From Aureimonas flava (GTDB taxonomy: Bacteria; Pseudomonadota; Alphaproteobacteria; Rhizobiales; Rhizobiaceae), in the NCBI RefSeq assembly GCF_003583935.1, contig NZ_QYRN01000015.1:1-44116 (forward strand): a stretch of 44,116 bases of DNA. Reading direction: 5' to 3'. The translations under genes and the position numbers were made by a program. Of this stretch, positions 34,875 through 42,641 are shown one piece after another. Under the pieces are notes generated by a model, which was given only the letters and a program-made list of their open reading frames with translations, searched no databases and was not told the origin of the DNA. Position 1 is the stretch's first letter; each line of letters starts with the position of its first letter.

Positions 34875-35840
34875 TTAGAGGTCGAGCACGAGTTCGCGGC
34901 CCTTGAGGCGCGAGACACAGGTCATGATCGTCCGGCCGGAGCGCCGTTCGGCCTCGCCCAGGAAATGGTCGGCGTGGAGAAGCTCGCCGTCGTGTTCGAG
35001 CACCCGCGTCTCGCAGGCCCCGCACGCCCCGCCGCGGCACAGGTAGGGCGCTTCCACGCCGGCCGCCTCGATGGCCTCCAGCAAGGTCTGATGCTCGCCG
35101 ACGCGTGCCCGCACGCCCGATCGGCGGAGCGTCACGTCGAAGGGCTCGCCGCCCGCCGGCGCCAGGAAGCGTTCGGCATGGAGCGCGCTGTCGGGCCACC
35201 CTTGCGCGCGGGCGTCGGCGAGGACGCCCTCGATCATGCGTTCGGGGCCGCAGACGTAGAGATGCGTGCCGAGCGGCTGGTGGCGCAGGATCTCGGCCAC
35301 GGCCAGGCGCTCCTGGCGCCGGCTGACATAGAGCCGCACGCGGGACCCGTGACGGTCCGCCAGCGCCTGCGCGAAGGCGCCGCTGGCCTCGTCGCGCATC
35401 GCGTAGTGGAGCTCGAAGGGCATGCTCGCCTCGGCCAGTTCCCGCGCCATCGCCGCGATCGGCGTGATGCCGATGCCGCCGGCGACCAGCACGTGGCGGC
35501 GCGCCCTGCGGTTCAGGGGAAACAGGTTCACCGGCGCGCCGAGGGTGAGTTCGGTGCCGGGCCCGACCGTGTCGTGGATGAAGGCCGAGCCGCCGCGCGA
35601 CTGCGGGCTGCGCAGCACCGCGACCTCGTAGGCCCGTCCCCCGCCGAGCGTCGCGCCGAGCAGCGAATAGGCGTTGCGCAGGCGGCCGGCGCCGGTCTCC
35701 AGGGTCAGCACGGTGTGGGATCCGGCGGAGTAGGGGGGCAGCGGCTCGCCGTCGCGGCGCTCCATGCGCAGGCGCTTCACCGAGGGGCCGAGATGCTCCG
35801 CCTCCACCACGCGCACCGCGAATTCGCTCGGGCCGCTCAT
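34875..35840 (-). CDS. dmmB: Dimethylamine monooxygenase reductase subunit (FMN/2Fe-2S)
   Basis: An electron-transfer protein of 321 residues of the phthalate-dioxygenase-reductase/VanB type. The flavin domain shows RNAYSLLGA, the NAD domain shows VLVAGGIGITPIAAMARELAE and YVCGPERMIEGV, and the C-terminal ferredoxin binds 2Fe-2S through CRGGACGACETRV and a later Cys in TIMTCVSRL. It passes electrons from NAD(P)H to the heme subunit encoded next. The start at 35840 overlaps the preceding stop by ATGA, so the two are translationally coupled. The symbol follows the published Dmm order as I understand it. Confidence 0.85.
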   Translation of the reverse strand: MSGPSEFAVRVVEAEHLGPSVKRLRMERRDGEPLPPYSAGSHTVLTLETGAGRLRNAYSLLGATLGGGRAYEVAVLRSPQSRGGSAFIHDTVGPGTELTLGAPVNLFPLNRRARRHVLVAGGIGITPIAAMARELAEASMPFELHYAMRDEASGAFAQALADRHGSRVRLYVSRRQERLAVAEILRHQPLGTHLYVCGPERMIEGVLADARAQGWPDSALHAERFLAPAGGEPFDVTLRRSGVRARVGEHQTLLEAIEAAGVEAPYLCRGGACGACETRVLEHDGELLHADHFLGEAERRSGRTIMTCVSRLKGRELVLDL

Positions 35841-36439
35841 GCCGGGAACTCCTCGGCGGCGGGGACGTCGCCGGGCGCCTCCGCGTCGATCGAGACGCCC
35901 ATGAAGGCGCCCAGGCGGCGGGAGTAGTGGTCCCGGACCAGGAGCGGGACACCGCAATGCGGGCAACGGAAGGGGCTCGCCGTCACGTCGTCCGCAAAGC
36001 CCTTGCAGTGGACGCATTGCACCCGGCGCGCCAGCGATCCGCGATGCTCGCGCTGGATCGCGTCCTCGTCGATCCCGAACCCGTCCGCGAGCGCGGCGAC
36101 CCGGCCGAGGAAGTCCTCGGCACCCGCGACGTAGAGCCGGGTCCCCATCGCGGCGCCCGCCAGAAGTCCGCGAAGCCGCGTCAGCGCCGTGTCGACGCTG
36201 GGAAGCACATGGAGGGCGTCGGCCCCGAGCGCCGCGAGGCGCTCGGCATGCGCCTCGGACAGGCTGGCGCGCGGCACGTAGACGATGGTGGCTAGGCGCA
36301 GGAGGTCGGGACGCCCGTCCAGCGCCGCCTCGATCGCCCGGGCGCCTTCGCCCTCGGCCGCCAGGATATGGCGGCGCGCGGTTTCGGTGGGCGAGAGGGG
36401 CGCGTAGATCGGACGGCTCTTGATCGGTGAAGGCTGCAT
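35837..36439 (-). CDS. dmmA: Dimethylamine monooxygenase subunit DmmA-like (zinc ribbon)
   Basis: A protein of 200 residues. The first 140 form an alpha/beta domain (GTRLYVAGAEDFLGRVAALA), which resembles the DmmA N-terminal domain. The C-terminus has two CxxC pairs, CVHCKG and RCPHCGVPLLVRDHYS, a likely rubredoxin- or zinc-ribbon-type site, followed by RLGAFMGV. It is needed with the reductase and heme subunits for dimethylamine demethylation in known systems; its exact role is unclear. The start is ATG at 36439. The stop overlaps the reductase start. A strong hairpin separates it from the permease gene upstream. Confidence 0.78.
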   Translation of the reverse strand: MQPSPIKSRPIYAPLSPTETARRHILAAEGEGARAIEAALDGRPDLLRLATIVYVPRASLSEAHAERLAALGADALHVLPSVDTALTRLRGLLAGAAMGTRLYVAGAEDFLGRVAALADGFGIDEDAIQREHRGSLARRVQCVHCKGFADDVTASPFRCPHCGVPLLVRDHYSRRLGAFMGVSIDAEAPGDVPAAEEFPA

Positions 36440-36460
36440 GAAATCGGTCTTTCGGGGCCG

Positions 36461-36485
36461 GGAGAAGCGGCGGGGCCGCTTCTCC
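36461..36485 (-). other. Strong hairpin between permease and dmmA
   Basis: GGAGAAGCGGC (36461-36471) and GCCGCTTCTCC (36475-36485) are perfect 11-base complements around a GGG loop, the strongest stem in the window. It lies in the 56-base gap between the APC permease stop and the dmmA start. It could end, process or stabilise the permease transcript, so permease and enzyme levels may differ. Confidence 0.55.
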
Positions 36486-36495
36486 GTCGGCAAGA

Positions 36496-38208
36496 TCAGA
36501 TCGTGAAGATCCAGTTGGCGATCAGCACGACGGCGGCGCCCGCGCCCAGGGTCAGGTAGGGGAGGATTCCCGCCTTGCGCTCCATCCTCGCGCCGGGCGC
36601 GATGCCGAGGTCGGCGAGCATCTGCTCGGGAAAGCGGCCGCGATCCTGGATGTAGTGGCGGTAGCAGAAGACCGGGACGATCAGCGCGGCGGTGACGATG
36701 CCGGCCCACAGCGCGGTCGGGTTCCAGACCTTGGCGCCCGCGCCCATGAACACCGCGTTGAGGAAGGCGAAGCAGCCGCCCAGCACGAGCAGGATGGTGG
36801 GCGCCTTGTAGGGGCGGGGGATGTGGCCGGAGTCCATCCGGTGGATCCAGCCGGCGTTGAGGTTGAGGAAGTTGAAGATGATGTAGCCGCAGTTGGACAC
36901 GGCGAGGATGAAGAAGAAGCTGGTGGCGTCCGCGCAGGCGATGGCGAGCACGAAGAGGTTGACCACGAGGTCGGTCCACATCGCCCGCGTCGGCGCGCCG
37001 TGCTCGTTGACGTGCGACAGGTAGCGGGGCAGCCAGCCGTCCACCGAGCCCTGGTAGAGCGTGCGCGAGGAGCCGGCCATCGCGGTCATCAGGCACAGCA
37101 TCAGCGCGAGGATCATCAGCATCACCAGGATGCTTTCGACGATCTGCCCGCCGCCCACCATGTGCGCCATCGCGGCCGCCACGCCCGAACCGTCGACGAT
37201 CGGCGTCTCCAGCATGCCGTCGAGGCCGAGCACGCCCTGGAAGGTGAAGGGCACGAGGCTGAACAGGGCGAGGCACAGGAGGCCGGAGAAGAAGATCGCC
37301 TTGAACGTATCCTTGCCCGGGTCGCGGAACTCGCTCGTGTAGCAGACCGCCGTCTCGAAGCCGTAGGTCGACCAGGCGGCGATGAACATGCCGCCGAGCA
37401 CCAGCGTCCAGCCGGCGATGTTCCAGGAACCGGGCTCGGCGACGTAGGGCGTGGCGAGAGGGACGAGCGGCGAGAAGTTCGACCAGTTCACCGTGCCGGT
37501 GACCAGCGGCACGACGCCGACGATCAGCATGGGGACGATCACGGTGAGGCCGATGTACTTCTGCACCTTGGCGGTGCCGAGGATGCCGCGATGCTGGACG
37601 GCGAAGGTCACCAGCATCAGGATCGCCCCGATGAAGAAGGCGGCGTTGAGCGAGAGCGAGACCGGCCCGAGCGTCGTCTGGAAGAAGGTCCAGGTACGGA
37701 TCGTGGGCGTCAGCGCCGTGACGGCGGCGGCCGCCTTCTCGGCGTCCGGCACCGTGAGCGCGGCGCCGTTCTCGGCGAGCCAGCCGGTCACGGCGGCGCT
37801 GTCCACCGCGGGCACCGGTGCCAGCGCGTTGAGGATGTAGGCCGCGGCGATCGAGCAGCCGAGCGAGAGCACGGGCGACCAAGCGAACCAGTTGCACCAG
37901 ACCGAGAGGGGAGCGATCGGCTTGGCGTAGCGCACCCAGGCCGAGGCGCCGTAGATCGACGCGCCGCCGGACTTGTTGGGAAACAGCCCGGCGATCTCGG
38001 CATAGGTGAAGGACTGGATCAGTCCCATGATCATGGAGGTGATCCACACCGCAAAGGCCAAGGTGCCGACCGTGCCGGCGATGCCGCCGATGGAGAAGAG
38101 GACGAGGGCCGGAACGCCGCTGGCGACCCAGAAGGCTCCCGTCCAATCGATCGTCCTATGCAGCTTGCCCGCTTCGGGAAGGGTAGAGACTGCCGCTGCC
38201 GTCGACAT
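36496..38208 (-). CDS. APC-family permease, candidate methylated-amine transporter
   Basis: A membrane transporter of 570 residues with about 12 hydrophobic segments. The APC first-helix motif appears as VLFSIGGIAGTVGTLAFAVW, followed by SFTYAEIAGLFPNKSGGASIYG, typical of amino-acid/amine permeases (GABA, choline or ethanolamine permease-like). The ATG at 38208 (MSTAAAV) has GGAG nine bases upstream; a TTG six codons earlier is less likely. It is the first gene of the operon with dmmABCD, tmm and tdm, so it probably imports trimethylamine, TMAO, dimethylamine or methylamine. The substrate is inference; the known TMAO importer tmoXVW is not present here. Confidence 0.8.
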   Translation of the reverse strand: MSTAAAVSTLPEAGKLHRTIDWTGAFWVASGVPALVLFSIGGIAGTVGTLAFAVWITSMIMGLIQSFTYAEIAGLFPNKSGGASIYGASAWVRYAKPIAPLSVWCNWFAWSPVLSLGCSIAAAYILNALAPVPAVDSAAVTGWLAENGAALTVPDAEKAAAAVTALTPTIRTWTFFQTTLGPVSLSLNAAFFIGAILMLVTFAVQHRGILGTAKVQKYIGLTVIVPMLIVGVVPLVTGTVNWSNFSPLVPLATPYVAEPGSWNIAGWTLVLGGMFIAAWSTYGFETAVCYTSEFRDPGKDTFKAIFFSGLLCLALFSLVPFTFQGVLGLDGMLETPIVDGSGVAAAMAHMVGGGQIVESILVMLMILALMLCLMTAMAGSSRTLYQGSVDGWLPRYLSHVNEHGAPTRAMWTDLVVNLFVLAIACADATSFFFILAVSNCGYIIFNFLNLNAGWIHRMDSGHIPRPYKAPTILLVLGGCFAFLNAVFMGAGAKVWNPTALWAGIVTAALIVPVFCYRHYIQDRGRFPEQMLADLGIAPGARMERKAGILPYLTLGAGAAVVLIANWIFTI

Positions 38209-38246
38209 TTGCGAACTCCGCGCCAAGATGAGGGGGCTGTCATGCT

Positions 38247-38271
38247 CGAGCGGGCTGCCGTCGCCCGCTCG
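38247..38271 (-). other. Hairpin in the leader of the permease-dmm-tmm-tdm operon
   Basis: CGAGCGGGC (38247-38255) and GCCCGCTCG (38263-38271) form a perfect 9-bp stem with a 7-base loop. It lies 39 bases before the permease start, inside a predicted leader of about 200 bases. It could affect leader folding or attenuation. I found no known riboswitch signature around it. Confidence 0.45.
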
Positions 38272-38423
38272 TCTTCCTGGGATTGTTGTTGGCCTTCGCT
38301 TTCCGGGCGACGATCTCGTCTTTGGATGTCGGTGTTTGCCGGACGCTTCGACGACGCGGCAACCAACCGACGCGCATCTCTACTGGAGGTCGAGCGGCAT
38401 TTGCTTCTGCCTCCGATGGGGCG

Positions 38424-38452
38424 ATCATTCCCAAGCTGCCGCCGTCTGTCAA
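38424..38452 (-). promoter_or_regulatory. Leftward promoter of the methylated-amine operon
   Basis: On the minus strand, TTGACA (38447-38452) is a perfect -35, and AATGAT (38424-38429) matches the -10 consensus at 4 of 6 positions with 17-base spacing. It points at the APC permease gene, predicting a leader of roughly 200 bases. Confidence 0.55.
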
Positions 38453-38466
38453 ATCTTTTTCTTGAA

Positions 38467-38482
38467 GGGAATACTTATTTCC
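38467..38482. promoter_or_regulatory. Inverted repeat upstream of the leftward promoter
   Basis: GGGAATACTTATTTCC contains GGAA and TTCC arms around seven AT-rich bases, centred about 25 bases upstream of the -35. That is a typical position for an activator site. AGGA/TCCT-type repeats also occur before mgsA (39453-39480), so a shared regulator, perhaps the XRE-cupin protein, is plausible. Confidence 0.4.
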
Positions 38483-38688
38483 TGAGATGCTGATTTCGGA
38501 GGCATTCGGCCGAAAACTCGCGCAGGCTCGCGACGCTGTGGACGCCTCCTGAAGCGGCGCCGTTTCGCGCCGGGGCATTCGGTCGCGATGGCCGTCCGCC
38601 CGCCCTGGGTTACTTTCCTGTGAGTTGATGGGATTTCACCCGGGATATAGGCTCACACCCGTTTCCCTTATCGCAGGAAGGATCCGCC

Positions 38689-39399
38689 ATGGCCGGCCGT
38701 TCGCAGAAGTCCGCGCAGAAGCCGGCGCCCCTCGCCGACGAGGCGGCGGCCGCCCCGCCGCGCGCCGCGCCGCTGGCCCAGAACCCGCACGACCTACGAG
38801 AGCCCAAGGAGAACAACCTCGAGATGGCCATCGGCCACGAGGTCCGCGCCTTCCGCAAGAGGCTCGGAATCACCGTCTCCGACCTCGCTTCGGCCACCGG
38901 CCTGTCGCTCGGCATGCTGTCCAAGATCGAGAACGGCAACATCTCGCCCTCGCTCACCACGCTGCATGCGCTGTCGCGCGGCCTCGGCGTGCCGATGACG
39001 GCCTTCTTCCGCCGCTTCGAGGACGCGCGCAACGCCGTGTTCGTGCGGGCGGGCGAGGGGGTGGAGCTGGAGCGGCGCGGCACCCGCGCCGGCCACCAGT
39101 ACAATCTCCTCGGCCATATCGACAGCAATTCCAGCGGGGTGACGGTGGAGCCCTACCTCATCACCCTTACCACCGAGTCCGACGTCTTCCCGACCTTCCA
39201 GCACCTCGGCATGGAGTTCCTCTACATGCTGGAAGGCGAGGTCGTTTATCGGCATGCCGACCGCCTCTTCACCCTGCGGCCGGGCGACAGCCTGTTCTTC
39301 GACGCCGACGCGCCGCACGGGCCGGAGGAACTGGTGACGCTGCCCGCCCGCTACCTCACGATCATCTGCTACCCGCAGGCCAGCACGCCCGCTCCTTAG
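38689..39399 (+). CDS. XRE-family regulator with cupin domain
   Basis: A regulator of 236 residues. After a 45-residue Ala/Pro-rich tail, the helix-turn-helix (about 48-105) reads IGHEVRAFRKRLGITVSDLASATGLSLGMLSKIENGNISPSL in outline. A C-terminal cupin domain (about 155-232) includes PTFQHLGMEFLYMLEGEVVYR and LRPGDSLFFDADAPHGPEEL, which form a small-molecule pocket. The start is ATG at 38689, preceded by AGGAAGGA. Because it stands between the two methylated-amine gene arms, it is the natural candidate to sense a methylated amine or pathway product. Confidence 0.87.
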   Translation: MAGRSQKSAQKPAPLADEAAAAPPRAAPLAQNPHDLREPKENNLEMAIGHEVRAFRKRLGITVSDLASATGLSLGMLSKIENGNISPSLTTLHALSRGLGVPMTAFFRRFEDARNAVFVRAGEGVELERRGTRAGHQYNLLGHIDSNSSGVTVEPYLITLTTESDVFPTFQHLGMEFLYMLEGEVVYRHADRLFTLRPGDSLFFDADAPHGPEELVTLPARYLTIICYPQASTPAP

Positions 39400-39403
39400 G
39401 CGC

Positions 39404-39428
39404 GCCGGCGGAAGGGGCGTCCGCCGGC
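39404..39428 (+). terminator. Hairpin after the XRE-cupin regulator gene
   Basis: GCCGGCGGA (39404-39412) and TCCGCCGGC (39420-39428) form a perfect 9-bp stem with a 7-base loop, starting five bases after the stop codon. No T-run follows. It may separate the regulator transcript from mgsA. Confidence 0.5.
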
Positions 39429-39452
39429 TGCCGCATGGGAGGCAATCTGCAC

Positions 39453-39480
39453 AAGGATTGATCCTTAGGAAAAATCCTTT
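39453..39480. promoter_or_regulatory. Tandem inverted repeats upstream of mgsA
   Basis: AAGGAT-TG-ATCCTT (39453-39466) is immediately followed by AGGA-AAAA-TCCT (39467-39478). A weak promoter may follow (TTGAAA 39489-39494, then TTAGAT 39512-39517 after 17 bases). The block lies about 80-107 bases before the mgsA start and is AT-rich compared with its surroundings. This suits a regulator site controlling mgs expression. Confidence 0.45.
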
Positions 39481-39559
39481 CTTGCCAGTTGAAATGCTTT
39501 TCGGCTTGGGCTTAGATGGGCGCATCACCTTCCGCCCCTCGCACCCAAGGATCTGCCCC

Positions 39560-40471
39560 ATGTGCGGCATCGTCGGACTGTTCCTGAAGGACAAGTCGCT
39601 GGAGCCTCGGCTCGGCGCGCTCCTGTCGGACATGTTGGTCACCATGACCGATCGGGGGCCGGATTCGGCCGGCATCGCGATCTACGGCGGCGAGGCGGAG
39701 GGTGTGGCCAAGATCACCGTCCAGTCGCCGAACCCGGCGCGCGACTTCCCCGGGCTCGAGGCCGCGCTGTCCGACGCTTCGGGCGGGGCCGCCCGGGTCG
39801 CCGTCAAGAGCACCCACGCCGTGGTCTCACTGCCCGCCGACCGGCTGGATGCCGTGCGCGCCGCGCTGGCCGAGGTCGCGCCGGACGTGCGCGTGATGGG
39901 GGCGGGCACCAGCGTCGAGATCTACAAGGAGGTCGGCCTGCCGAAGGACGTCGTCGCCCGCTTCGGCGTGGCCGAGATGGGCGGCACGCACGGCATCGGC
40001 CACACGCGCATGGCCACGGAATCGGCCGTCACCACGCTCGGCGCCCATCCCTTCTCGACCGGCGCCGACCAGTGCCTCGTACACAACGGCTCGCTGTCGA
40101 ACCACAACAACCTCCGCCGCGAGATGATGCGCAAGGGCATGCGCTTCGAGACGCAGAACGATTCGGAGGTGGCGGCGGCCTATCTCACCGCCGAGATGGA
40201 GACCGGCAAGGATCTCGGGCAGGCCCTGACCGGCGCCCTGGATGACCTGGACGGCTTCTTCACCTTCGTGGTCGGCACCCGGTCCGGCTTCGGCGTGTTG
40301 CGCGATCCCATCGCCTGCAAGCCGGCGGTGATGGCCGAGACCGACCAGTACGTCGCCTTCGGCTCGGAATACCGGGCGCTGGTGAACCTGCCGGGCATCG
40401 AGACAGCCCGCGTCTGGGAGCCCGAGCCCGCCACCGTCTACTTCTGGGACCACGACAAGGCCGCCGCCTGA
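39560..40471 (+). CDS. mgsA: N-methylglutamate synthase subunit A, glutamine amidotransferase domain
   Basis: MgsA is the class II amidotransferase-like part of N-methylglutamate synthase. The 303-residue protein starts MCGIVGLF, so the nucleophile Cys becomes the N-terminus after Met removal. Other Ntn-type motifs are TDRGPDSAG, GIGHTRMATESAV, CLVHNGSLSNHNN and TQNDSEVAAAYL. Because glutamate synthase keeps this domain in one large GltB protein, the split arrangement with the next two genes marks the MgsABC type. It probably accepts gamma-glutamylmethylamide. I chose the ATG at 39560; the frame opens earlier without family sequence. Confidence 0.88.
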   Translation: MCGIVGLFLKDKSLEPRLGALLSDMLVTMTDRGPDSAGIAIYGGEAEGVAKITVQSPNPARDFPGLEAALSDASGGAARVAVKSTHAVVSLPADRLDAVRAALAEVAPDVRVMGAGTSVEIYKEVGLPKDVVARFGVAEMGGTHGIGHTRMATESAVTTLGAHPFSTGADQCLVHNGSLSNHNNLRREMMRKGMRFETQNDSEVAAAYLTAEMETGKDLGQALTGALDDLDGFFTFVVGTRSGFGVLRDPIACKPAVMAETDQYVAFGSEYRALVNLPGIETARVWEPEPATVYFWDHDKAAA

Positions 40472-40506
40472 GGCGCCAACGCCCTTCCTTATCCCGAGGA
40501 TCAACG

Positions 40507-41193
40507 ATGCCCGTCTTCGACTTGGCCGTCACGCCGCTGCGCGCGCTGAACCAGGCCCTCCACGCCATTCCGGCCGGCGCCAACGACACCGCCTTCGAGG
40601 TGGTCAACCCGCGCGGCGCCCATGCGGTGGCCGTCGGGATCGACAGCGCCGTCGCGGTCCAGGTGAAGGGGCCGGTCGGCTACTACTGCGCCGGCATGAA
40701 CGACGGCGGCGCGGTCACGGTGGAGGGCTCCGCCGGCCCCGGCGTCGCCGAGAACATGATGTCGGGCACCGTGGTGATCGAGGGCGACGCTTCGCAGTAT
40801 GCCGGCGCCACCGGGCGGGGCGGCCTGCTCGTCATCAAGGGCAACGCGGCCTCCCGCTGCGGCATCTCGATGAAGGGCATCGACATCGTGGTCCACGGGT
40901 CGATCGGCCACATGTCGGCGTTCATGGCGCAGTCCGGCAACCTCGTGGTGCTGGGCGACGCGGGCGAGGCGCTGGGCGACTCGCTCTACGAGGCCCGTCT
41001 CTTCGTGCGCGGCACGGTGAAGAGCCTCGGCGCCGACTGCATCGAGAAGGAGATGCGGCCCGAGCATCTCGAGATCCTGGACGACCTTCTCGCCAAGGCC
41101 GGGGTGGAAGGCGTCGCCGCTTCGGAGTTCCGCCGCTACGGCTCGGCCCGCACCCTCTACACCTTCAACATCGACAATGCCGACGCCTATTGA
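40507..41193 (+). CDS. mgsB: N-methylglutamate synthase subunit B (GXGXG domain)
   Basis: A beta-helix protein of 228 residues, equivalent to the C-terminal GXGXG domain of glutamate synthase. Repeated glycine patterns are visible in GPVGYYCAGMNDGGAVTVEG, AGPGVAENMMSGTVVIEGDA and GATGRGGLLVIKGNAASRCGISMKG. It has no catalytic residues of its own and supports the other two subunits. It starts 36 bases after mgsA and precedes mgsC. Confidence 0.88.
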   Translation: MPVFDLAVTPLRALNQALHAIPAGANDTAFEVVNPRGAHAVAVGIDSAVAVQVKGPVGYYCAGMNDGGAVTVEGSAGPGVAENMMSGTVVIEGDASQYAGATGRGGLLVIKGNAASRCGISMKGIDIVVHGSIGHMSAFMAQSGNLVVLGDAGEALGDSLYEARLFVRGTVKSLGADCIEKEMRPEHLEILDDLLAKAGVEGVAASEFRRYGSARTLYTFNIDNADAY

Positions 41194-41215
41194 GCGGCGG
41201 GCGGGAGACGATCCG

Positions 41216-42544
41216 ATGAGCTACCAGAACCCGCCCATGCCGCCGAAGAAGTCGGCGACGTTCGACGACCACACGATGGCCGAGATCCGCCGGGCGGCGG
41301 CGACCGGCATCTACGACATCCGCGGCGGCGGCACCAAGCGCAAGGTGCCCCATTTCGACGACCTCCTGTTCCTGGGCGCATCGATCTCGCGCTATCCGCT
41401 GGAGGGCTATCGCGAGCGCTGCGACACCTCGGTCACGCTGGGCACGCGCTTCGCCAAGAAGCCGATCCACCTCAAGATCCCGATCACGATCGCGGGCATG
41501 AGCTTCGGCGCCCTTTCCGGCCCGGCCAAGGAGGCGCTGGGGCGCGGCGCGACGATCGCCGGCACCTCCACCACCACGGGCGACGGCGGCATGACCGACG
41601 AGGAGCGCGGCCATTCGCAGACGCTGGTCTACCAGTACCTGCCCTCGCGCTACGGCATGAACCCGGCCGACCTGCGCCGCGCCGATGCGATCGAGGTCGT
41701 GGTGGGGCAGGGGGCCAAGCCAGGCGGCGGCGGCATGCTGCTCGGCCAGAAGATCTCGCCGCGCGTCGCCCGGATGCGCAACCTGCCCGAAGGCATCGAC
41801 CAGCGTTCGGCCTGCCGCCATCCGGACTGGACCGGCCCGGACGATCTCGAGATCAAGATCCTGGAACTGCGCGAGATCACCGACTGGGAGAAGCCGATCT
41901 ACATCAAGGTCGGCGGCGCGCGCCCCTACTACGACACCGCGCTGGCGGTGAAGGCGGGCGCCGACGTCGTGGTGCTCGACGGCATGCAGGGCGGCACGGC
42001 GGCGACGCAGGACGTGTTCATCGAGAATGTCGGCATGCCGACGCTCGCCTGCGTGCGCCCCGCCGTGCAGGCGCTGCAGGACCTCGGCATGCACCGCAAG
42101 GTGCAGCTCGTCGTGTCCGGCGGCATCCGCTCGGGCGCCGACGTCGCCAAGGCGCTGGCGCTCGGCGCCGACGCGGTGGCGATCGGCACGGCGGCGCTGG
42201 TAGCCATCGGCGACAACGACCCGAAGTGGGAGGGCGAGTACCGGAAGCTCGGCACCACGGCCGGCGCCTACGACGACTGGCACGAGGGCAAGGACCCGGC
42301 CGGCATCACCACGCAGGACCCCGAGCTGATGAAGCGCGTGGATCCGGTCACCGCCGGCCGCCGTCTGGCGAACTACCTCAAGGTGATGACGCTCGAGGCG
42401 CAGACGATCGCCCGCGCCTGCGGCCACAATCACCTCCACAACCTGGAGCCCGAGGACCTCGTGGCGCTGACGATCGAAGCCTCCGCCATGGCGCAGGTGC
42501 CGCTCGCGGGCACCGGATGGATCCCGGGCAAGACCGGCTTCTAG
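41216..42544 (+). CDS. mgsC: N-methylglutamate synthase subunit C (FMN-binding synthase domain)
   Basis: A protein of 442 residues that matches the FMN- and 2-oxoglutarate-binding synthase domain of glutamate synthase. Motifs are ITIAGMSFGALSGPAKEALGRGA, STTTGDGGMTDEER, QGAKPGGGGMLLGQKIS, YIKVGGARPYYDTALAVKAGADVVVLDGMQGGTAAT in outline, and SGGIRSGADVAKALALGADAVAIGTAAL. Cysteines near the C-terminal part (ACGHNHLHNL, earlier RSACRHPDW) are fewer than in GltB. With MgsA and MgsB it converts gamma-glutamylmethylamide to N-methylglutamate. The start is ATG at 41216 with a GGGAG site. Confidence 0.88.
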   Translation: MSYQNPPMPPKKSATFDDHTMAEIRRAAATGIYDIRGGGTKRKVPHFDDLLFLGASISRYPLEGYRERCDTSVTLGTRFAKKPIHLKIPITIAGMSFGALSGPAKEALGRGATIAGTSTTTGDGGMTDEERGHSQTLVYQYLPSRYGMNPADLRRADAIEVVVGQGAKPGGGGMLLGQKISPRVARMRNLPEGIDQRSACRHPDWTGPDDLEIKILELREITDWEKPIYIKVGGARPYYDTALAVKAGADVVVLDGMQGGTAATQDVFIENVGMPTLACVRPAVQALQDLGMHRKVQLVVSGGIRSGADVAKALALGADAVAIGTAALVAIGDNDPKWEGEYRKLGTTAGAYDDWHEGKDPAGITTQDPELMKRVDPVTAGRRLANYLKVMTLEAQTIARACGHNHLHNLEPEDLVALTIEASAMAQVPLAGTGWIPGKTGF

Positions 42545-42563
42545 CCGCCGCATCGCCTTCCTC

Positions 42564-42597
42564 GTCCGGCCGGCTCTTCGGGGGAAGCGGGCCGGAC
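42564..42597 (+). other. Intercistronic hairpin between mgsC and gmaS
   Basis: GTCCGGCC (42564-42571) and GGCCGGAC (42590-42597) form a perfect 8-bp stem with an 18-base loop in the 97-base gap. It may shield the mgsABC message or reduce readthrough into gmaS. There is no T-run. Confidence 0.4.
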
Positions 42598-42641
42598 CGC
42601 CGCCCACTTCCGCTCCAGTCCGTCATCCCAGGGGACATGCC

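Larger units (their letters stand above)
38209..38688. promoter_or_regulatory. Divergent control region of the methylated-amine genes
   Basis: This 480-base gene-free region separates the leftward permease-dmm-tmm-tdm operon from the rightward regulator and mgs genes. It holds a leftward sigma70-like promoter, an upstream inverted repeat, a hairpin in the predicted leader, and the regulator's own promoter region. There, TGTGAG (38619-38624) and CTCACA (38652-38657) form spaced inverted half-sites around a TATAGG-like -10 (38646-38651). Confidence 0.55.

Noticed and set aside
38209-38423. Glycine riboswitch or other known riboswitch before the permease, because of folate and glycine-type genes
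   Set aside because: I looked for the conserved glycine-riboswitch core elements and did not see them; only a simple hairpin is present.
38240-38431. Possible small upstream protein on the minus strand starting near 38431
   Set aside because: Its ATG overlaps the predicted -10, no ribosome binding site is visible, and the sequence is just basic and low in complexity.
39560-42544. Ordinary glutamate synthase (GltB split into three)
   Set aside because: The three-gene split beside gmaS, tmm, tdm and dmm genes, and the lack of a gltD-like gene, fit N-methylglutamate synthase better.
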